Of a stretch of 62,000 bases of DNA, positions 22,885-34,859 are shown piece by piece (the first letter of the stretch is position 1; every line of letters starts with the position of its first letter). The notes below the pieces were generated by a model, which saw only the letters and a program-made list of their open reading frames with translations, was not told the origin of the DNA and searched no databases. Both the position numbers and the translations under genes were made by a program. The DNA comes from Acanthaster planci (Eukaryota > Echinodermata > Asteroidea > Valvatida > Acanthasteridae). The stretch is from the NCBI RefSeq assembly GCF_001949145.1, contig NW_019091627.1, positions 11,139 through 73,138 on the forward strand, written 5' to 3'.

Positions 22885-23266
22885 TGTGGCGCAAGTTTGG
22901 AAGTCATGAATTATTTGAGGCGTAAATGGACAAAGATTAAGTGGTTTTATAAGCACTGATGTCTTTTTAAGAGGGTAAACGCAAATACAGCAGAATTGTA
23001 ATAACATCATTTCTTGTCAACAAAGGCCAAGAAAACCTATTGAAAATTCACGCATGCGCTTTTATTATCAGAGGTAGATCAATGCATAATGAAACTGCCC
23101 CTTGCTTGCTATTGTTGAATGTGCCAGTCAAGCTTCGCTTGTTAAGTTTCTATAAAGCCACAGGAGATCAAAGCGGCAGCGAACTCATCATCGAGCGACG
23201 GTCATTACACAGGGAACAGCTCACTCTCCCTCTTCTAGGTAGAAACACAGCAGACTATTTCCCAAA
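22885..23266 (+). other. Upstream region of the GPCR gene
   Basis: No coding motif was found. A good acceptor-like tract (CTCTCCCTCTTCTAG) ends at 23238, so a 5'-UTR exon upstream is possible. An in-frame TAG at 23240-23242 rules out a coding extension through that site. Confidence 0.5.
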
Positions 23267-24532
23267 ATGGAAAGATTTCTGTGGCCTCTAGTAATCTTTC
23301 ACATCATCGTGGGCATCGTTGGTTTGCCCGGTAACACTCTCATCATTTTAGTGTGTAGCAGGAAACGACAGATCATGAGTCCGCACGTCTTTATTCTCGC
23401 TTTGGCTGTAGCGGACCTGATCGTCTGCCTCTTCACTCCCGTCACTGTATACCACTGGTACAACAGGCTCAACTACACCAGTGATTTCTTGTGCCGTCTT
23501 GTTGTCAGTGTGACTTTTGTCACAGTGTACAACTCTTGTTTCTTAACATCTGCCATCGCGGTAGACCGGTATCAGGCCATTTGCCGACCCCATCGGCGCT
23601 GGATGACCGTCCGGCGTGCCAAAATTGCAGCAGTAGTCTGTTCGGTTTTGGCGGTGCTCATCAGTGTTCCAGTATTTGCATCGTACGACATCAGTCCGTA
23701 TGGCCAAGTCGCCGAGTCAGGAGAGTGTGCCATCAGCAAAAACGTACCAACCTGGCTGATACATTTAATGACCACGATAATTTACACTGCATCTTTATGC
23801 ACCCTTGTCGTCAATATCGTTCTCTACGGAATGACGTACCGTGCTATCCGTAAACAAGTCACTGTGCGGCCTGGTCAAGACAGTGCTAATGGGTCAACGA
23901 CTAGCCACACCTTAAGACGTACCCGCTTTGTTCCCACAGTTTCAGGGTTATCTTCACAATCTCATCAGGCGGAACTTAACGTTAATACATGCGACCAGGT
24001 TTTGAGCACTTCCGGGCAAAACCTGGCAGTATCTTCACAAGATCATGGTCGACGACAAAAACATCCAGAACGACACATTCATAATTTGCAGCCACAGCAA
24101 CAGCAGAAGACAGAAAAGAGTGCCAAATTCATTCACAAGAACTCCCCCAAAAAGTCAGCGAACTGGCTTTCCAGTAAAACAACAAGCATCAGCAACTTAA
24201 ATGGAAATCAACGACAGCAGCGCAGATTTCGCAGCAAGACCACCAAAATGCTGGTTATCACCACTGCCGTATTCTTTGCCACGTGGCTGGTGGCACTTGT
24301 CATTGTGTCCCTACCACAGCACATTCATAAATACATCTACGAAAGCAACCAGGTTGGTTACTCGTTCTTATATCTGTTTAAATATGGTTTCTACTTGAAT
24401 AATGCCGTCAACCCATTTATTTACGGCTTTGTGAATAAACAATTCCGCGTGGATATGAGGAAGACGCTGTCTGCCCTCAGGTGCTGCTGGCATAACAGTA
24501 ATCGGGCCACACACAGAAACTTGTTAAATTGA
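23267..24532 (+). CDS. Rhodopsin-family (class A) G protein-coupled receptor, intronless
   Basis: This is a complete 421-residue ORF for a seven-helix plasma-membrane receptor that would couple an extracellular ligand to G proteins. TM1 (about 7-30) has GLPGN with N1.50 at 23. TM2 has LAVAD (D2.50 at 50). C76 and C154 can form the TM3-ECL2 disulfide. TM3 ends in DRY (100-102). TM7 has NPFIY (382-386). A Cys pair at 406-407 could be palmitoylated, and NYT (69-71) is a glycosylation site in ECL1. Position 3.32 is Thr, so an aminergic ligand is unlikely; a peptide ligand is more plausible. Oddities are an N-terminus of only about six residues, a long Gln/Ser-rich ICL3 (about 195-325), and Val in place of the TM6 proline after W340. 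The start is fixed by the in-frame stop at 23240. The ligand is unknown. Confidence 0.93.
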   Translation: MERFLWPLVIFHIIVGIVGLPGNTLIILVCSRKRQIMSPHVFILALAVADLIVCLFTPVTVYHWYNRLNYTSDFLCRLVVSVTFVTVYNSCFLTSAIAVDRYQAICRPHRRWMTVRRAKIAAVVCSVLAVLISVPVFASYDISPYGQVAESGECAISKNVPTWLIHLMTTIIYTASLCTLVVNIVLYGMTYRAIRKQVTVRPGQDSANGSTTSHTLRRTRFVPTVSGLSSQSHQAELNVNTCDQVLSTSGQNLAVSSQDHGRRQKHPERHIHNLQPQQQQKTEKSAKFIHKNSPKKSANWLSSKTTSISNLNGNQRQQRRFRSKTTKMLVITTAVFFATWLVALVIVSLPQHIHKYIYESNQVGYSFLYLFKYGFYLNNAVNPFIYGFVNKQFRVDMRKTLSALRCCWHNSNRATHRNLLN

Positions 24533-24539
24533 TATTCAT

Positions 24540-27090
24540 GAAGAGCAAAAACTAAATGCTCTTTCAAAAGATTTGGTTTTAATTCTAAAGTGAAGCTTAT
24601 AATTCTAGACTGATGCACTGTCGAATAAAAATTGGACTGTTCATGCCCATGCGAGGCATTTTTCTTAGACACTCCGTTTGTTTACTTTTATTCTCCTTTT
24701 TCACTGTATAAAAAACGATGACATACTCTTTGGGTTAAGCGTACCTTTCTACACGTTTAAAATTGCTCACACGTTTCCAAACAACTTAAGGGCTCCATTG
24801 GTGATCAGGGGAGATACAGGTCTGCTCCAATTGCGAACCCAACACTAGTTCTTGGAAAGCATTTTAAAAAAAGGGGCTTAAAAAGGTTGCTCTTCCGTTT
24901 ATTATCATGCATGGTTTAAATCACCAAAGAATAGTTAATTTAGTATAGTACATTATAAAATAATCAGTGTAACGTTGATGGACGACATCACAGTTTTTCT
25001 GATAATTATGGAAATTAGCATGACACTACAAGGAAAAACCCAATATAAGTTTAATTTAAGCACAATTGCACTTTCCAGGGTTGTAGTTATCACATTCCAA
25101 GGGCCGTTTAAATATTTACAATGACTTGAATTTAGCTTAAATGTTGGAAGAATTTTCTCTTCGTAACATAAAATAAAAATGAAAAGATCTTTTTACACAA
25201 CATTAACTAAAGTATTTAGGGAACATATAACCAACACATCTGAGGCTTGTGGCGTGGGCTTATTTTAACATGTGGGAGTGGTGTACTTTTTACGTACAGT
25301 TTCTATTTGTGAGATGATAACCTGAAAAGAAACCATGCACTTTGTGCATGGAAACGTACGTTACGTCTAAATATTTAACTATGCCAAACATTTCAGCACC
25401 GGTGATATTTAACAAATTTTAACAAGTAAAGTTAAATTGAATTTAACAAATATTGCAAATACCGTAAATAAAATAGGTTTCAAATAATGTTCTTCATACT
25501 CGGCAAGGTACATTGTAAACATTATTGACATCCTCCTGAATATTTACAGTAGGATCGTAGAACTTTGTTTTTGTTAAAATACGGTCGTCATCTAGAAAGC
25601 TTAGAAACATGTGGCAAAGAATGTTTCATTCCTCATGTTCCCCCATACTGCTGACCACGACTGGCTCTCACTCCCTCGAAATATCTCGAATTGAGACAAA
25701 AGTTGACAAATTTATCTGTTAAAAAATATGAAATCAGCTTGATTCCTCTTACCAGATGCAGTTGGGCAAGGGTGAGGTGTTGTGGCAAAGTAAGTTGCCT
25801 GAGATTTTGCAAAACTTCATGAGGTAAGACAAACACTAAGGATATGAAATTGCAACAATTGTTTCTTTAGATAGGGCAGTTGTTCGAATAATGTAACATT
25901 TGAAGTATAGCATTCATTCCTTGTAAATTGGGAGTACGATGTTCATGCGTTGAGATCTAGCAGGTGTTGAATTGGGCTAAAATATATATTTATATGTAAA
26001 AAGGTAGCTGAAATTTACTTACACTGTTTTTTGCGTACGGTTGTGGCGTAACAACATTTAATATTTTGGTTGGGGGATTTGGAGTAAATATTTTAATTGT
26101 AAGTGGCATCGAAAGTCGATGAACAGCGACTTGTAAATAAGGTATGTATATTTAATATTCCCACATGGGTGGAAGGAGGTATGCTCTAAACGTTGAATTC
26201 CCTAATCCCCATCAATAGATATTTCATTTGTCAATACTGAGTGAAATTATTTATGATAATATGACGTGCTCTCTACTTGTCATTATCATGTTTAGGGTTT
26301 GCAAAACATTTATTCAAGGTTTTTACTTAATTATCAAAGTACAACAGTTGGTCTTACGAGAATACATAGTGAGAGGACGCATGAATCTACATTTGTGTAA
26401 AGAACTTTACGTAAAAGAAGTTCAACAATGTTAAGTATAGGGTGAAGCAGAGTAGCTTTTATTCACCAATCTTTGGACCGACAAGCGAATAGGAAGGACC
26501 AAAAAATAATGCCAAAAACTTGCACAACTAGCTGGAATGACATCCTGTAAAGCTTCAATATAAGAATTGGATAAATAATAAAGAACGAACTAGAAAAATG
26601 ACAAACAAGCAGGAGTATGTGTGTTGTTACGCTATTGTTGCTTGTGCATGTAAACAGTATAAAAAATTAGGAATAAGAAGTTGTGTTTTTAGTTTTGTAA
26701 TTATTATCGGTAGAGTTAAGAAATCTTAAGGGAGATACCCTTTGCCATGAACTTGTATTACATGGAGCTGTTCCATTTTTGAACACTGACTGTCATTCTG
26801 CTGGGGCTGACATGAAGGGTTTTGGTCGAGATATTTCTGGTTTCATGTTATTGAATATTTGAAGTTAAAGTAAAACATTTGAAGTTAAAGAATAAACTTA
26901 ATAAACTGTTCACGTAGTTTGCATATGAATAAATACATATCACTAACGTGTAATATATTAAAATTCGCTTTAATGGTGTGGTATAATATCAACAACCAGC
27001 GCAGGAAATTATTTGAACGCTCAGTTCTTTTTAAGTATGGAATGACAAGTGGAGTATAAAAAGGTAGTGTGATATTTTTGGGGTTAGGCC
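24540..27090. other. AT-rich intergenic DNA
   Basis: No gene or known transposon was recognised downstream of the GPCR. AATAAA at 24625-24630 is a possible polyadenylation signal for the GPCR transcript. Confidence 0.5.
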
Positions 27091-27093
27091 TAC

Positions 27094-27568
27094 TTAGAAA
27101 AACTTCAGACGACTAATCATGCCAATAGTTCTTGAAAGCTTGCTGGCGAAGTCATCAGCGTCCTTCAGGTTTAGATTGTCATCGTTGTTGATGTTTAGGA
27201 CTTCAGTGCTGGTTAATTTCTTTGAGGCTGATGCCGTGTGAACAGAACTGTATGAATGTGAATACAATAATGCGTAATTTGATTCAAGATCATTAATGCA
27301 CACTTTTTGCTTACAACTTAGTACTTAAGTTTAAGAGTTCATTGTTGAGAACATTAACAGCTGTATTCATATTATTATGACTACTGTACGTTAGACTTGT
27401 GTCATCTGCAACTAAAGAAAACGATATGATGTCATGTGTATGTACAGATGCCGTTAGTGAAAAAGAACAAATGAACAGGACCCATAAGGTAAAGCTTAAC
27501 TCCGAAAGAACTGATTGCTCTTCATATATTATTGAAATTAATAAAACAAATTGTTCTCTGTTGGACAA
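27094..27568 (-). pseudogene. LINE RT 3' fragment
   Basis: The upstream minus-strand frame (27568-27311) holds VADDTSLTYSSHN, the RT catalytic YADDT-type block, with a hydrophobic lead. The downstream frame (27303-27094) has LKDADDFASKLSRTIGMISRLK, matching the RT thumb pattern (WxxHIxxVxxKxxxxxGxLxRLK). A frameshift separates them. It is a truncated copy. Confidence 0.7.
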
Positions 27569-27683
27569 ATAGTGTTTAAATCAGTGTAACACTATTCCTT
27601 GTAAACCATAATAATGGTAAAGAGCAAAATATAATTGTTAATAGTATTGCCGCCTTTGAAAGGCCAGACTACATTCCAAAGGA

Positions 27684-27757
27684 TTATGCTCTATCGTCTA
27701 TTGTCTTTAAAAAATAATAATTATGCTCTATCGTCTATTGTCTTTACAAAATAATAA
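27684..27757 (+). repeat. 37-bp tandem duplication
   Basis: The unit starting TTATGCTCTATCGTCTATTG occurs at 27684-27720 and 27721-27757, with one substitution (TTTAAAAA versus TTTACAAA). Confidence 0.95.
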
Positions 27758-27769
27758 TTAATTAAAAGA

Positions 27770-28430
27770 TCACTCTTTGAGAAGACAGCTGATACTATCA
27801 GTTATCGGAAACATCAACAAATATTACTTATAATGTCGAACTAGGGAGATCGAGATTTCACAAAAATCGAGTCTGTCGTTGAGCGCCGAAATGTGTTGAG
27901 AATCCAGATATTTTGGGCATTCGTATCATACATTTTCCATCTCTTACGGCTTTAAGTCATCGCGCCTGCCGTTTTTTTTGGTGGCCAAGTCTTGGGATCC
28001 CCCCATTCTTGTCAGCACGTGCAATACTACGATCATTTACAATTACAGCTTCTTGCTTGCAATATACGAACAGCCTGCAAGCTGCTCTAGTAGCCCCCCC
28101 CCACGCGAAATGTTTCATTTAGCTGAGGAATTCACCTGGCACACGCAAAGAACACAATGAAATCATTATAGCATTATCCACTCAAGTTGTGTATGTACGT
28201 ACTTCTTCTGTGAAGAGCAGCTAGAGGCGGATCCAGCATTAACAGAAAAGAGCAGGGGGTCAAAATGGAGGTGAGCCAGAAAATATGAGCACATAACCAT
28301 ATATACGTATACAAAATATCGCAAATGCTACTCAGCATAAGTTGGCAGATTTACCTTTTTTGCGATCTTTCAGTTTCATCGAAAGATTGCAAGTGATTAC
28401 AGGCGACCTTCAATCAAATTCTTTTTACAC
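27770..28430. other. No gene recognised
   Basis: AGAGGCGGATCCAGCATT near 28224 resembles a MITE terminus common in marine invertebrates, but no partner end was found nearby. Confidence 0.35.
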
Positions 28431-29660
28431 CATAAGCAGCAGGCCAGCCTTTATCAGACGCAGTTTTCGATCAAATGACCATTAATGACCGCTTTGTGAC
28501 CTTTGATTCCGGTTACAGTTTATCACGTTACATTTTGGTTAAATTGTTCATATGGTCACATTTAGTGGTTGAAATTGGGTGAAGCGTTTGGCGCTTATGG
28601 CAGTTTAAAGGTTTGCGAGAAAAAAGAGCACGTTTTTTGCGCTTCACGAAGCACAAATATTAGCTGGTGGCCAGTAAATAGACTGTAATCGCTGAACATC
28701 TGGTGAACATTTGCCCTTTTCTACAAGTATATAGTTAATATTCAATGGTCTAAACCGATATTCAACCCAAAAACGTCCCTCCAGTCGGTCCATAGCACTT
28801 GAGAAATAACCAAGTAGGGTCGTTTGTCTGGGAATTAGGACTGCTCCTGAACACCGGTGGCCTGATGACCCTTGACCTTAATGTGCACAGACATCAGCCA
28901 GTGCTCATAACTATAGGACTCAACTGACCAAAAAATTTAATTCGCCCTAAAACGCCAAGTAAATGAAATATTTTTCAGTATCTGTTTTGCATGGGAATGA
29001 CATTATACTGATCACTATAGTTGACACGAAACATGCAAATCTCCCGAGTTCGACTGAAATCGATGGAAAATATTAGAAACTAACAGCAATTTAGCCAGTT
29101 TCCTCCAAAGGAACCACATGCTGACCATAAGATAATCTTTGCCCCAAATCTGAAAGCAGCGCACATGAATCTTTCAACTTCTCATAACTGACCAAAGGTG
29201 GCCCAGTGAAATTAATAAAAAGTGTGGACACAAAGTGGTTTCAAGAAAATTATCACTACTTATTATTCATTGACTTTTAGGCCGAATTTGCTATGACCTT
29301 ATATAGGTCTGAGGACAATGAAGCATTTAACCAACTCTGGCTTAAAATCGGCTAAGGAATGCGGCAGATGTTGTATTTTTACAAATAACAGTAGTAACCC
29401 CGCAGCGAGCGTTGGCCTAATTCTGTTTACATACTATTTGAGGTATTAAGTTGAACCAGGGACGCAACTAAATTTGGCCTCTGTCAGATGAAGACTATGG
29501 GAGACCCCAGCTGAGTGTGCCGCAGATCAAGTTTGGGTCGGTTATCATTTTTGACGCGCTTTGTTGACATTGGGTCAAAGCATTTGGCAGTTAAACCAAT
29601 TGATGGTGAGAAAGAAGAACTAGAGCAGGAAGTCTGTGCATAAATATCAGCTGGTGGTCA
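28430..29660 (+). repeat. Interspersed repeat family R2 (two linked copies)
   Basis: Blocks such as GGTTGAAATTGGGTGAAGCGTTTGGC (28567-28592) and ACATTGGGTCAAAGCATTTGGCAG (about 29568) are versions of one motif. So are ATTAGCTGGTGGCCAGTAAA (28659) and ATCAGCTGGTGGTCAGTCTG (29646). The same motifs recur at 50580-51330. The sequence is non-coding and rich in TGACCTT/TGACCTTTGA words. It appears to be an old, long, non-coding repeat. Confidence 0.6.
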
Positions 29661-29669
29661 GTCTGACGT

Positions 29670-30220
29670 GAGAAAGCAGAAAACGTATGCGCAGAGGCTG
29701 ATATTATTATGGTACGTGTATTTTAACTGGTCCTTCATTTGGCGTTGATTCGTGCAGAGGGAAGTGTTTAGAGGGGTACTGCCATGACCCCAAGAAGCAT
29801 TAACTCATCTTCTGACGACACACACAATCCCACAGACTGGTTGTACACATTAGGGATAAACCTGTAGAACAGCCCTCTTTGCACAGGAGAGAGCCAACGA
29901 CCATTAAATTCTGTAGTTTCACAAATAACCGGGATTGCGGACAGGAATCAAAAGCTAATTAACCGCATCAGTGAGTGACAAATGCTTAGAGGATTAGCCA
30001 CACACACTACATGTTTATGCGAATCCCCCCATGACACCTTATATTGCGTGAATAAAGAACCACGCAAACACGTTCCTAATGGAACAAGGGCAATTAGATC
30101 TTCAAAAAGCATATCGACTTCGACATTCAGTTATGATGTATAAACTAGGCCCTATGCGGTTCGCAAATAACAAAGTCGGCTAGTTCAAATCGTACCTCTC
30201 GCAAAGAATCTAAGTGGTGG
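29670..30220. other. No gene recognised
   Basis: AT-rich DNA without supported features. Confidence 0.4.
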
Positions 30221-30229
30221 AGATATAGT

Positions 30230-31130
30230 GTCAGATTTGATGAACTCAAGGTCCCAGAGGGATCAATTCTAGGACCCTTTCTTTTCTTATCATATTAACA
30301 ATATTCCATACTCTGTTAATTGTAAACTAATGTTGTATGCAGACGATGCTGTGTTGATAGTGTCAGAAACAAACTGTTACAGCACTTAACAACACAACTT
30401 GCCTTTGTCAACAACAGGCTGCCGCTTCACCTTGGAAAAACCCAATCAATCCTTATCTGCAAATTAAATGAACTTGTGCATTGTATGACATTAGATGCAA
30501 CGTGGACCAGAATTAAGATTTCAGCTCAGTTAAATATCTTGGACTCGAACTAGAACAAAGTTTGAACGGTAGTTTTATGCAACACATACCCCAAAACGCG
30601 AACACCAGACTCAACATTCTTTATCGATATATCAAACTTGTTTAAGTAGAAAGGCCTGGAAAACCTTATGTCCAGCCTTAATATCTTGTCATCTTGACTT
30701 ATGCTGTTGTTCTTGATATTCTTCATTGCCACAAAGACAAAAAACAAACTTCAAACATGTCAAAACAAAATGATCCGCTTTATCAACAACCTCTCAGGCA
30801 TATCTTATGTTGGTTAGAATTTAAAGAAACAGAATGGCTGAATATTCATCGTAGGGTGGCATTTCTCAAAGCTTACCTGATATTTTCCACAAAACCACTC
30901 TCCTATCTCAACCTTAGCTTTACTTTAATTAATTACTTTCATTGTTGCCCAACGAGATCTAATCAATGTAATATTTTTGTTCCACACATCAGGGGGTCTG
31001 AAGCAACTCCCTCATTTACTCAGGGATTAAATTGTACAACGCTCTACCCAAACATCTGAAACGCTATGAAAGAAAGACCTTTTTTACAACCAACTTAAAG
31101 GAATTTCTTTTCACCACAATCAAAGCTAAT
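30230..31130 (+). pseudogene. LINE RT C-terminal half, relic
   Basis: The plus strand at 30245-30370 reads VPEGSILGPFLF, then NNIPYSVNCKLMLYADDAVLI, the PQGSxLGPxLF and YADD blocks of a non-LTR RT. Downstream frames keep the expected tail: FVNNRLPLHLGKTQ-like text near 30410, a VKYLGLELEQSLN-like segment at about 30530, QNKMIRFINNL at about 30765-30800, and a LYNALPKHLK-like end near 31040. Several stops and indels make it non-functional. The AT-rich sequence beyond 31130 may include its 3' UTR. Confidence 0.75.
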
Positions 31131-31139
31131 GAATCTAAT

Positions 31140-32640
31140 AAGATGCAATTTTCATGCTAATTTAATGTTTTTATTAACATAGATAGTGCATAGAAAGTGC
31201 AAAGATTTAGGTAAATTTCAATTTCGTCTTGATATTACAAATCAGCCTAACCCACGTTTCAGTATATGTTCGTTCCTAATGATATTTTAGTTTATTATTT
31301 TAATGATTTTTAAAGGCAATCTTGTTTTTTCTCATCGTAAATGTTAAAACTTCTTTCTCTTTTTCTCGATCTGTAAATTTTATTGGTACATGTTTGGAAT
31401 GAACGCAATTAATAATGCAGATTTTATATATTTCTACAGATCAGTGCATATGTGAATTATATTTCTGTAACCCTGGTGATATGTAATGATTTTTAGGATA
31501 ATATAAATTTATCTCGTAAATCACAGCCTTTTTCTGTAACGTACATGACCGTACTTTCTGTATGGAGCTTTTAGTATACCTTTTTTTAAGGATAGGTAAT
31601 GTGTGGGACGGCAAAGGAAATTAGTTGTTTCAACATTTTGTGGCATTCTTCCCACAAATATTTTTGTTTTGTATTCTGTAGTCTAAGTCTTGATATCCTT
31701 AATTTAAAGTATACATATTTTTCTGTTATCTATTTATGAATGCATATACATTTATTTTCTCTTTTATCATTTTATTGTAGGCCCCCCATGTGAGAAAAAA
31801 CAAAGGTGGTCTCTGCATAAAGTCCTCTGTGTGCTTCACAGTCCTCGTGGTAAATAAGCTTGTGACCATGGCAACGTGTGCGTCATACATTGGGTTTTTT
31901 TCAAAGGTGCACAACGCTTTTAATAATTGACGGCTTTTCAAATTTTACTCTATCTCAGTGTTGCATGCTACAGATGCGGAAAATTTCAGCCAGTTACAGG
32001 TGCCCGTTACCCTAACTTATAAGTGTCCTCTTGTCATGAAAGAATATGTTCGTTTAACTTAACTCTTTGGCCTGGAGGGACATGGCCTTCTCATATTACC
32101 CGTGACAATAAATCTTTTGCATGTTAAATTTGAATAAACTGACACCGAGTTCTTTCAATTGACGTGAACCAAACAGTTTGAGTTCTCCATAAAAAGACAC
32201 TGTTACTATGCCTCGTTATTTGGGGCAAGCTTTTGCTCAAATACAAGAAACGCTTGCACTAATACACCAGCTTCTGCAGAGGTTATACACGACAGCCTTT
32301 TCCCGTCGGGTCAGTGTTTTTGTTCCTTAGGGATACATACGAGTAGACTTTTTTGGATATCTCCCATAGCAAATGTGCTTACTGGGAAGATAGCTGTCTT
32401 ATATAACTTCCATGAATAAAAAGAAGGGCACAAAGGGAGTAGTTTATTCCAGATATGGTGGTCACTATGCAAAGACTTGTCCCTAATCACGAGGTATAGC
32501 AACAGTGTCTTTAGTTTAGGCAAATCAAATTGTCATGTTCATGTGTAATCAGATGACTCGGTGTACCAGATTTTATTCAAAGGCTTATTGCAACGGCGTC
32601 CCTTCATTCTGGGGCCACATGTTTACATGGTCAGGTAAGG
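31140..32640. other. AT-rich intergenic DNA
   Basis: No gene was recognised. The first part may be the 3' UTR of the preceding LINE copy. Confidence 0.4.
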
Positions 32641-32650
32641 ATTGTACATA

Positions 32651-32830
32651 CAAGTGTGTATTTGCCTGCAATTCGGGACCCGTATTGTTCCTCTTTTGTT
32701 TGTACTATTAACGTTTTAGAAGACCACCCATATGCTTTGTACACAGTTGTCAATCGGCGACCCTCTGTCAATCGGGGACTCTTTTGTCCTCTATTGTTCG
32801 GGGTCCCTAATTGAATGCAGAAACAAACTC
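32651..32830 (+). repeat. Interspersed repeat family R1, copy 2
   Basis: It aligns over its length with 2690-2860: GTGTATTTGCCTGCAATT, AGAAGACCACCCATATG, GTTGTCAATCGGCGACCC, TCTGTCAATCGGGGACTC, TGTCCTCTATTGTTCGGGG. Relative to copy 1 it has a small insertion near 32705. Confidence 0.75.
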
Positions 32831-33307
32831 AATGTATGCAATTTTTAAAGTCCAGCTTGCTGTGACTTAAGAGCATATGAATGATCACCGACAGCTTAGT
32901 GATATTAGAGTGGAAACAATGGGTACGGGGAAGTTTAGACATGGAGAAAGTTGATCAGAATTTAGCTTTGGCTCAGTGTTAATATGAATTCATTATTTTC
33001 AGACTCAAAAATGAACACTAGGATAACACACGAATTCGGATGTTATGCCACTGAACTGTCAAATGGATTTCTTTTTAATTTGGTCAAATTTTTATCCATA
33101 AATGATTAATCTAATGTCCAGTTCTGGTCTGAATGCTCACCCGCTGGTGAAGCTGGAGCCCTGATGGTAGCTACTGAATGAATACTGAGGAGTAGCATTT
33201 CTCCTGGCAGCATCGTCCTCTGCCATTTGTGTTCGTTGGATGGCATTCTCGAAAGAAAGCGATGGACGGGTAAAATTTATCAAGGTCAAGATAGGGGCTG
33301 TCTAGGA

Positions 33308-33529
33308 GCGGTGGCGTATCCAGCTGGGGGGATAGCCCCCACCCGACGGATTTTATCTATTCCTTTTTTTACCGAGAATACTTCACAGGTGAGTAGGAAA
33401 GAAACTAATCTGTATATTTATCATACAAATGGGTTATATTTTTGTCTCCCCCATCATCATGTAGAATGAACACGAAAGTGTATTTGCTTTTGAATTTGCT
33501 TCTCTAACAAAAAAGCTGGATACACCGCT
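33308..33529. repeat. hAT-like MITE with target duplication
   Basis: The inverted ends are AGCGGTGGCGTATCCAGCT (33307) and AGCTGGATACACCGCT (to 33529). The flanks GTCTAGGA (33300-33307) and GTCTTGGA (33530-33537) look like an 8-bp target-site duplication with one mismatch, as in hAT elements. The 220-bp body is non-coding. Confidence 0.75.
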
Positions 33530-33539
33530 GTCTTGGAGC

Positions 33540-34850
33540 CATTATTGGTCTGTGTGAATGCATTGCTTCCTTTTGGATCTCTCACCTAGGCTGTGTTGGC
33601 CCACTGACTTCTGCTGAGATAACAGGAGGTGTCACTGATGCAGTCTTGGTATTCGTCTTTGCACCAGTGTTTGCAGGTTGCCAGTCTGCAACAAAGCGCT
33701 TTGGTAACTGCGTGTTCCGAGGGCGAGGCATTGTCTGATGAGAACAGTACGCAAATAGATCTCCACCACACGCAAGCTGTAGGTTCTGCAAAATCCATGG
33801 ACCAAGACCTTCACTTCACCAAAGCTAACGGGGTTCAAATTTAATGTACAGATCAAATGGAAACTCTGAGGCGAAAACATCAATTCGCCAAACTTCCTGC
33901 TAGTATATTTTAAGGAACTTAGTGAAAAGAACTTTGTAGAAACTAAGAATGCTAGAATTGTAAAAACAAAGAATAAATATTGCAGACTATAAAAGACGGG
34001 CTCTGGCACACCAGGACTGATAAAGACACACATATACAGCTAGAGAGATTTGGAAGGAAGGCGGTGTGTGACAAGTCTTTGACTTGTTGACTTCCGCACC
34101 AATTTAACCCGTGGTGGCGAGTCGTCTGTGGAGCGACACTTGTGAGAAAAGTTTGTCGAGGCCAAGTGAAGTGTACAGCTGAATTTGGTTCCAGAAGAGA
34201 CAGTCTGTTAACTGAATCCAGTTCCAGTTCGTGGGATCATCAAGTCCTGTATTTGCAACGATCATTGCGCCCTCACAGTTTCGTCTCGAGCCCGGTCATT
34301 CTTATTGAACTTGGTCTTTGTCCCCGTTGCAGCTCATTTTTGCACTGTGAACTGAACTGTCTGTGTCGCCAGCATTCTTCACTGAAGTGCTTGCCAAGCT
34401 CTCGACCGTAAGATCATCATGTTTAAATAAGATCTTTCTCTATTCTTTATCCCCATCATTGTAAACTAGTTCCAATCAGCATTTTCTTTGTTATCATTTC
34501 TTGTTACAGCTGTAACATTCTCATAAAATCATAACTGTTTATTTGTTCCTGAAATCAGTGTGAATTTTTGACCTCTTTGTTGCAATGAGGAAAATCAAGA
34601 TTTAGAATGACTACTGTTTTTAAAGAGTTTGAAGTTTTTTGGATTTTAACACAGAGCATATATTTGTCAAACATGTCGGACCAAGAGTGCAGTATTATGA
34701 GAATTCTATCGCAACTTCTACTTCAATGCTACTTCAAAATTACACAAGATTCAATCTATGAGTATTCCAACCAACAGCTACATAGCTTAGGAGCAAATTG
34801 TGTCAGGCTTGGAGTACCTCTTCCACTTGGATAATCATCAAGAAACTGGA
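33540..34850. other. No gene recognised; possible LINE 5' region
   Basis: Open frames at 33632-34033 (minus) and 34142-34411 (plus) have no recognisable domains. The less AT-rich stretch 34040-34420 lies upstream of a plus-strand LINE and could be its 5' UTR. Confidence 0.35.
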
Positions 34851-34859
34851 AATAAACAC

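Noticed and set aside
23267-24532. GPCR as the receptor for the NG peptide encoded 30 kb away
   Set aside because: NG peptide receptors belong to the NPS/CCAP-receptor type as far as I recall. This receptor shows no specific signature of that group, and proximity alone is weak evidence in an animal genome.
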